Source of the DNA: JAFMJV01 sp034436555
GTDB taxonomy: Bacteria > Chloroflexota > Limnocylindria > Limnocylindrales > CSP1-4
DNA length: 64,000 bases
NCBI GenBank assembly: GCA_034436555.1
Contig: DAOTUU010000052.1
Location: 1 to 64,000 of the forward strand
Direction: 5' to 3'
Position numbers and translations under genes: made by a program. The notes under the pieces are model-generated. The model had not been told where the DNA came from. It searched no databases and saw only the letters and a list, made by a program, of their open reading frames with translations. This document shows positions 60,129 to 64,000 of the stretch, piece by piece; within the stretch, counting starts at the first letter, position 1, and each line of letters starts with the position of its first letter.

Positions 60129-60866
60129 TCACATCATCCGTGTCATCGGCGGCCCTCTCAATCCAGTGGAAGTAGTCCGACGAGGTGCTGCCGCCCGTGG
60201 CGGACGGCCGCTCTGCTCGGGGACGAGACTGCCCACGACACGCGCCACCGCCGCCCCGAGCAGGCGGTGCGCCTCGGCATCCAGATGGATGCCATCCACG
60301 GCGCTCGCTTCGACGACGGCCCCCGCATCCAGGAACGCCGCGCGACAGCGAGTCGCCACGGCCGCCAGCCGCGTCCCGAGCTGGAGGGACTTCGCGGCGC
60401 CGCCGAGGAACATCTCCGCGAGCCAGTCGACCTCCAGGATCGGGGGCGGCGCGATGATCAGGAGCGCCGGAGCCGCGCCACCGGGCCCGGCATCGCTCGC
60501 CAGGATCGCCTTCGCGAGGACCTCCACGGAGTCCGCGATGTCACTGGGTGAGGCCGCGAAGCGCTGCTTGAGGTCGTTGGTCCCCAGCATGAGGAGCACG
60601 AGGTCGATCGGCATGTGTGACTCGAGGGCGATCGGCAGGCCGCGCAGGCCGTTCTTGTGACGGCCCTCCACGGGATCGTCGCGGAGTGTCGTGCGACTCG
60701 GCTGCCCCTCCTCCACGACCTGCCAGTCCGGGCCGAGCAGCTTCCTGACGACCCCGGGCCAGCGCCGGTCCGGCGTGAACCGATGCCGCCCGACGCGCGC
60801 GAGCGTGGGCACCGCGCCGTAGGTGTTCGAGTCTCCGTAGCACAGAATGGTGCGGACGCCAACCAA
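60129..60866 (-). CDS. SGNH/GDSL hydrolase
   Basis: 245-residue SGNH-hydrolase resembling arylesterase/carbohydrate-deacetylase types. Block I GDSNTYGA (Ser), block II Gly region in GLRGLPIALE, block III GTNDLKQRF (Asn) and block V DGIHLDAEAH (Asp, His) are all present. No signal peptide, so it would act in the cytoplasm, perhaps deacylating an imported sugar. TTG 60866 is proposed (GGAGGAGG about 10 nt upstream); no ATG/GTG fits. First gene of the operon with the ribose-type importer. Confidence 0.87.
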   Translation of the reverse strand: MVGVRTILCYGDSNTYGAVPTLARVGRHRFTPDRRWPGVVRKLLGPDWQVVEEGQPSRTTLRDDPVEGRHKNGLRGLPIALESHMPIDLVLLMLGTNDLKQRFAASPSDIADSVEVLAKAILASDAGPGGAAPALLIIAPPPILEVDWLAEMFLGGAAKSLQLGTRLAAVATRCRAAFLDAGAVVEASAVDGIHLDAEAHRLLGAAVARVVGSLVPEQSGRPPRAAAPRRTTSTGLRGPPMTRMM

Positions 60867-60907
60867 CCTTGCTATCCTCCTCCTCGTCCCATCCTAGCAC
60901 GCGAGTT

Positions 60908-60920
60908 CTTCCAGTGGAAG
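60908..60920. promoter_or_regulatory. Inverted repeat CTTCCAGTGGAAG, possible ROK operator
   Basis: 13-bp perfect inverted repeat centred in the 97-bp divergent region between SGNH hydrolase and ROK regulator. The 10-mer CCAGTGGAAG recurs at 60163-60172, near the end of the hydrolase gene and upstream of the binding-protein gene. Confidence 0.4.
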
Positions 60921-60963
60921 CATTAAGTTACTCCGTCCATGGTGGCCTCGGTGCGAGGGCCGT

Positions 60964-62184
60964 GTGACCGGGAACAGCTACTACAGCGTCGAGAAGGTGC
61001 CGGAGTCGCGCAGCGGTGGTGCGACCCAGGCGGAGACGCGCGTCTACAACGAGCGGCTGGTGCTCTCGCTCGTGCGCCGTCACGGCCAGCTGTCCAAGGT
61101 GGATCTGACGCACCTCACGGGGCTCGCGCCGCAGACCATCACCACCATCGTGAACCGTGCCGCGGAGGGTGAGCTGCTCAGTCGTCGCGAGCCGCTCCGC
61201 GGTCGACTCGGGCAGCCGTCGGTGCCCTTTGCGCTGAATCCCTCGGCGGCCTATGCCTTCGGCTTGAAGGTCGATCACCGCAGCGCTGATGTCGCGCTGA
61301 TCGACTTCGTCGGAGGCGTGCTCGGCTTCGAGCAGATGACGTTCGACTACCCCATGCCCGAGGAGGTCATGACCTTCGCCAGGGCCGCGACGTCCCGGAT
61401 CCTTCGACGCCATCGATCGGTGCCCCGAGAGCGGATCGTCGGCCTGGGCATCGCCTCGCCGTTCTACCTGACCGATTGGGACGACGACATCGGGGCCCCC
61501 GCGGGTCGGTTCGACGCGTGGCGCCACATCGACATCCGGGCGGTGCTCGATGACGGGTTCGCGTGGCCGGTCTACCTGTTCAACGACGCCACCGTGTCCG
61601 CGAGCGCCGAGCTGATGTTCGGGTCGGGGCTCGGCCGGCCGGACTTCCTGTACCTCTACGTCGGCCACCATGTGGGTGCCGGGCTCGTCCTGGAGCACCA
61701 CCTCGTGCCCGGCCGCAATCGGCTCGTCGGGGCGATCGGCGACCTGCCGGTCTGCCTGGCCGAAGGTGACGTGGCGCGTTCCGTCCCCCTCAAGGACTGT
61801 GCCTCGGTGAAGGCGCTCGCGGATGCTCTGCCCGAGGCCGCGCGGGATGCGCTGTGGGCCTCGGGCCAGTCGTGGGATGTCCCAGAAGCCGTGTCGGCCG
61901 CGTGGATCGAGGCGGCCGCCGAGGGGCTGTCCCAGGTCATCCGGAGCGCCGTGGCGATCCTGGACATCGACTGCACCATCATCGACGGCGCGGTTCCGGC
62001 GGGGGTGCGCCGAGAGATCGCGAAGGCGACCCGGCGCAGGCTTGCGCGGGCGCTGGTCGGCCGCCCTGAGGCCTTCGCGGTTGTGGAGGGCACCCTCGGT
62101 GCCACCGCTCCGGTGATCGGCGGCGCCAGCATCCCGCTCCTGATCCGGTACTCCAACGATCGGGACCTGCTGTTCAAGGAGTAG
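60964..62184 (+). CDS. ROK-family transcriptional regulator (NagC/XylR type)
   Basis: 406 residues. An N-terminal winged helix (RLVLSLVRRHGQLSKVDLTH, GLAPQTITTIVNR) precedes a ROK ASKHA domain (AYAFGLKVDHRSADVALID, GLGIASPFYL, YLFNDATVSASAELMFG). The ROK zinc motif CxCGxxGC is not visible; the region reads PVCLAEGDVARSV, so it is likely a sugar-sensing regulator rather than an active kinase. GTG 60964 is the first start in frame. It probably controls the divergent SGNH/ribose-type import operon. Confidence 0.88.
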   Translation: MTGNSYYSVEKVPESRSGGATQAETRVYNERLVLSLVRRHGQLSKVDLTHLTGLAPQTITTIVNRAAEGELLSRREPLRGRLGQPSVPFALNPSAAYAFGLKVDHRSADVALIDFVGGVLGFEQMTFDYPMPEEVMTFARAATSRILRRHRSVPRERIVGLGIASPFYLTDWDDDIGAPAGRFDAWRHIDIRAVLDDGFAWPVYLFNDATVSASAELMFGSGLGRPDFLYLYVGHHVGAGLVLEHHLVPGRNRLVGAIGDLPVCLAEGDVARSVPLKDCASVKALADALPEAARDALWASGQSWDVPEAVSAAWIEAAAEGLSQVIRSAVAILDIDCTIIDGAVPAGVRREIAKATRRRLARALVGRPEAFAVVEGTLGATAPVIGGASIPLLIRYSNDRDLLFKE

Positions 62185-62289
62185 CGGACCCTCGGCAGGC
62201 GCGTCGCGGCGACGGTGGACGCGGTAGCGTATCGGTGCCGGGGGCCTGCATCCGCGAGCCGTCCGAGTCCGACAGCGAGAGGCAGGCTC

Positions 62290-64000
62290 ATGGTCGTCGA
62301 AGCGCGCGGGTCCGGGGATTCCGCGCTGGGTCCGTGGGACGCCTCCGCCTACCCCAACATCACGGTCATCTCCTCCTCGGACGCGGATCTGTCGGCGCTG
62401 TCCCGGCAGACCGTGGGCGGGCTGCTGTTCACGATCGGGGTCATCCGCGGGTTCGAGCGCTGGCTGCTGGACCACGCGGACCTGGTCCATGGCCCGCTCC
62501 ATTCGAGCATCGGTCAGGAGGCGGTGGCGGCGGGCATGGGGCTCGCGCTCCAGCGCCAGGACGGGCTGACATCAACGCACCGTGCCCACCACGACGTGCT
62601 CGCCAGGCTCATCGGCTGGGCGGCGCCGGACGACTTCGACCCGCTGACGGCTGCCGTGGTGCCGGGCGCGGTCACCGACCTGGTGCTGGCCACGCTGGCC
62701 GAGGTGCTGGGCCTGGAGCAGGGCCTGTGCGGCGGGCGCGGCGGGTCGATGCACCTGGCGCACCCGGGCGCCCAGGTGATGACGAGCGCGATCGTGGGCG
62801 GCGGGCTGCCGGCGGCGGCGGGCATGGGCCTGGCGGCGAAGCTGCGGGGCACGGGCGGCGTGGGCGTGGCGTGCTTCGGGGACGGGGCGACCGCGATCGG
62901 CGCGTTCCACGAGGCGATCGCGATCTCCCGCGCGATGGCGCTGCCCGCGATCTTCCTGCTGGAGAACAACCGCTACTCGGTGGCCACGACGCTGCGCGAG
63001 ACCGCGGGCTTCGAGCAGCTCGCGATCCGCGCCGCGGGGTACGACATCCCGGCATTCATCGTTGACGGCATGGACCCGGTCGCGGTGCTCGTGGCCATGA
63101 CCCGGGCGCGGGAGCACGCCGTGGTACGCGGTCCCGTGTTCGTGGAGGCGAACACCTACCGCTACTACCACCAGAACGGGCCGCTGCCGGGCAGCGCCTT
63201 CAGGTACCGCACGCGCGACGAGGAGAAGGCCTGGGCGGCGCTGGACCCGGCCGTCACGTTCCCCCGGCGGGTCGTGGAGACGGGTGTCCTGTCGCAGGCG
63301 GAGGTCGACGCGGTGGCCGTGCTCGCCTCCGGGATGATCGCATGGTGCGCCGGGCAGGTCAGCGAGGAGACGCCCGACGGGACGCGCATCCCAGAGCGGC
63401 TGTACCCCGGCGTGGACCATGTCACTCGGGGCATCGTGGGACCGGGACTGGGTGCTGTGGACGCGGCGCGACTTGACGCCTCGCCGGCTCCGGATGGGGC
63501 GGAGATCACGTACCTCGCGGCGATCCAGGGGGTCATCGCGCATCGCCTGGAGACCGACCCGCTGGCGTTCGTCATCGGCGAGGACGTGGGTCACCTGGGC
63601 GGCGGCGTCGGCGGTCTCACGAAGGGCGCGCTGGCCGTGGCGCCCGAGCGGGTGCTCAACACGCCCATCGCGGAGAACGGCTTCTCGGGTGCGGCGCTGG
63701 GGGCGGCGCTCGCCGGGATGCACCCGATCGTGGAGCTGATGTATCCCGACTTCGGGCTGGAGGCGGCCGACCAGCTGCTCAACCACGCCGCGAAGGCGCG
63801 CTACATGTTCGGCGGCATCCACGAGGTGCCGCTCGTCGTGCGGACCCAGGTCAGCCGTGGTCGCGGCTACGGCCCGCAGCACAGCGTGGACCCGTCGGGG
63901 CTGTTCTCGCTCTTCCCCGGCTGGCGCATCGTCGCCCCGTCGACCGGCGCCGACTACATCGGCCTGTTCAACGCGGCGACCCAGCTGGGCGACCCGGTGC
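62290..64000 (+). CDS. Fused E1 alpha-beta thiamine-diphosphate 2-oxoacid dehydrogenase (C-terminus beyond window)
   Basis: At least 570 residues, frame open at 64000. N-terminal half is E1-alpha: GPLHSSIGQEAVAAGMGLAL, GGRGGSMHLAHP, and the ThDP motif GDGATAIGAFHEAIAISRAM ending ENNRYSV. After about residue 400 an E1-beta transketolase-like pyrimidine-binding domain follows: PLAFVIGEDVGHLGG, TPIAENGFSGAALGAALAGM and RTQVSRGRGYGPQHS. Fused single-chain E1 enzymes occur for branched-chain 2-oxoacid, acetoin and pyruvate dehydrogenases; the substrate is undetermined. ATG 62290 follows GAGAGG. E2/E3 genes, if clustered, lie past the window. Confidence 0.9.
   Translation, partial: MVVEARGSGDSALGPWDASAYPNITVISSSDADLSALSRQTVGGLLFTIGVIRGFERWLLDHADLVHGPLHSSIGQEAVAAGMGLALQRQDGLTSTHRAHHDVLARLIGWAAPDDFDPLTAAVVPGAVTDLVLATLAEVLGLEQGLCGGRGGSMHLAHPGAQVMTSAIVGGGLPAAAGMGLAAKLRGTGGVGVACFGDGATAIGAFHEAIAISRAMALPAIFLLENNRYSVATTLRETAGFEQLAIRAAGYDIPAFIVDGMDPVAVLVAMTRAREHAVVRGPVFVEANTYRYYHQNGPLPGSAFRYRTRDEEKAWAALDPAVTFPRRVVETGVLSQAEVDAVAVLASGMIAWCAGQVSEETPDGTRIPERLYPGVDHVTRGIVGPGLGAVDAARLDASPAPDGAEITYLAAIQGVIAHRLETDPLAFVIGEDVGHLGGGVGGLTKGALAVAPERVLNTPIAENGFSGAALGAALAGMHPIVELMYPDFGLEAADQLLNHAAKARYMFGGIHEVPLVVRTQVSRGRGYGPQHSVDPSGLFSLFPGWRIVAPSTGADYIGLFNAATQLGDPV

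Noticed and set aside
1..64000. tRNA or rRNA genes
   Set aside because: No cloverleaf-like T-arm motif with matching acceptor stem and no rRNA sequence was recognised by reading both strands.

Overview
This is one contiguous stretch of a very GC-rich (roughly 70% by eye) bacterial chromosome. It is gene-dense, with many 4-nt start/stop overlaps. I read it as most likely Chloroflexota (Limnocylindria-like), but no rRNA or ribosomal protein is present to prove that. Supporting hints are a c-di-AMP riboswitch, a UPF0182 protein, F420-type (LLM) chemistry, Pro-Thr linkers in surface proteins and TAC(C/A)NT promoters that often sit 6-8 bp before the start codon. Actinomycetota is the main alternative. 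No rRNA, tRNA, CRISPR array, phage or insertion sequence was seen.

Layout. 1-4.5 kb: a mandelate-racemase-type dehydratase (cut by the window edge), a CocE/NonD hydrolase, and an MFS transporter behind a ydaO-type c-di-AMP riboswitch. 4.5-9 kb: an arrestin-fold protein, a Nudix hydrolase, and an alkylation-repair pair (Ogt plus an Ada-AlkA fusion). 9-19.4 kb: a repeat-rich intergenic region, then a seven-gene operon with a secreted coiled-coil protein, a BNR/sialidase-like protein and a complete peptide-type ABC importer; its binding protein looks circularly permuted. 19.4-28 kb: an S41-family protein lacking its catalytic residues, an LLM oxidoreductase, a SUV3-like RNA helicase, an acetyltransferase and UPF0182. 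28.6-33.4 kb: two paralogous secreted metallophosphoesterases, one with a degraded active site.

33.6-41.3 kb: PfkB kinase, winged-helix protein, FAH-family hydrolase, EamA permease, DUF2277, two FAD oxidoreductases and a DoxX-like protein. 41.5-47.3 kb: a five-gene sugar or acid-sugar catabolic operon (isomerase, L-rhamnose mutarotase-like, Gfo/Idh, lyase, SDR) divergent from a LacI regulator; TCAACCGGTTGA operators overlap the -35 boxes of both promoters. 47.4-49.2 kb: DsbB and a secreted repeat protein. 49.2-56.2 kb: an amino-sugar operon (GntR, NagK-like kinase, SIS protein, GH84 glycosidase, CUT1 importer without ATPase) with DasR/NagR-like operator half-sites. 56.3-62.2 kb: an acetyltransferase, then a ribose-type importer whose permease and ATPase are fused, an SGNH hydrolase and a divergent ROK regulator. 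62.3 kb to the end: a fused E1 alpha-beta 2-oxoacid dehydrogenase, cut by the window edge.

Overall the window describes a heterotroph invested in scavenging peptides, amino sugars, deoxy or acid sugars and glycans. The signals most worth following are the permuted binding protein with its enlarged permeases, the riboswitch on an MFS transporter, the dead S41 protein, the lyase-containing sugar operon and the palindrome-bearing intergenic repeat arrays.
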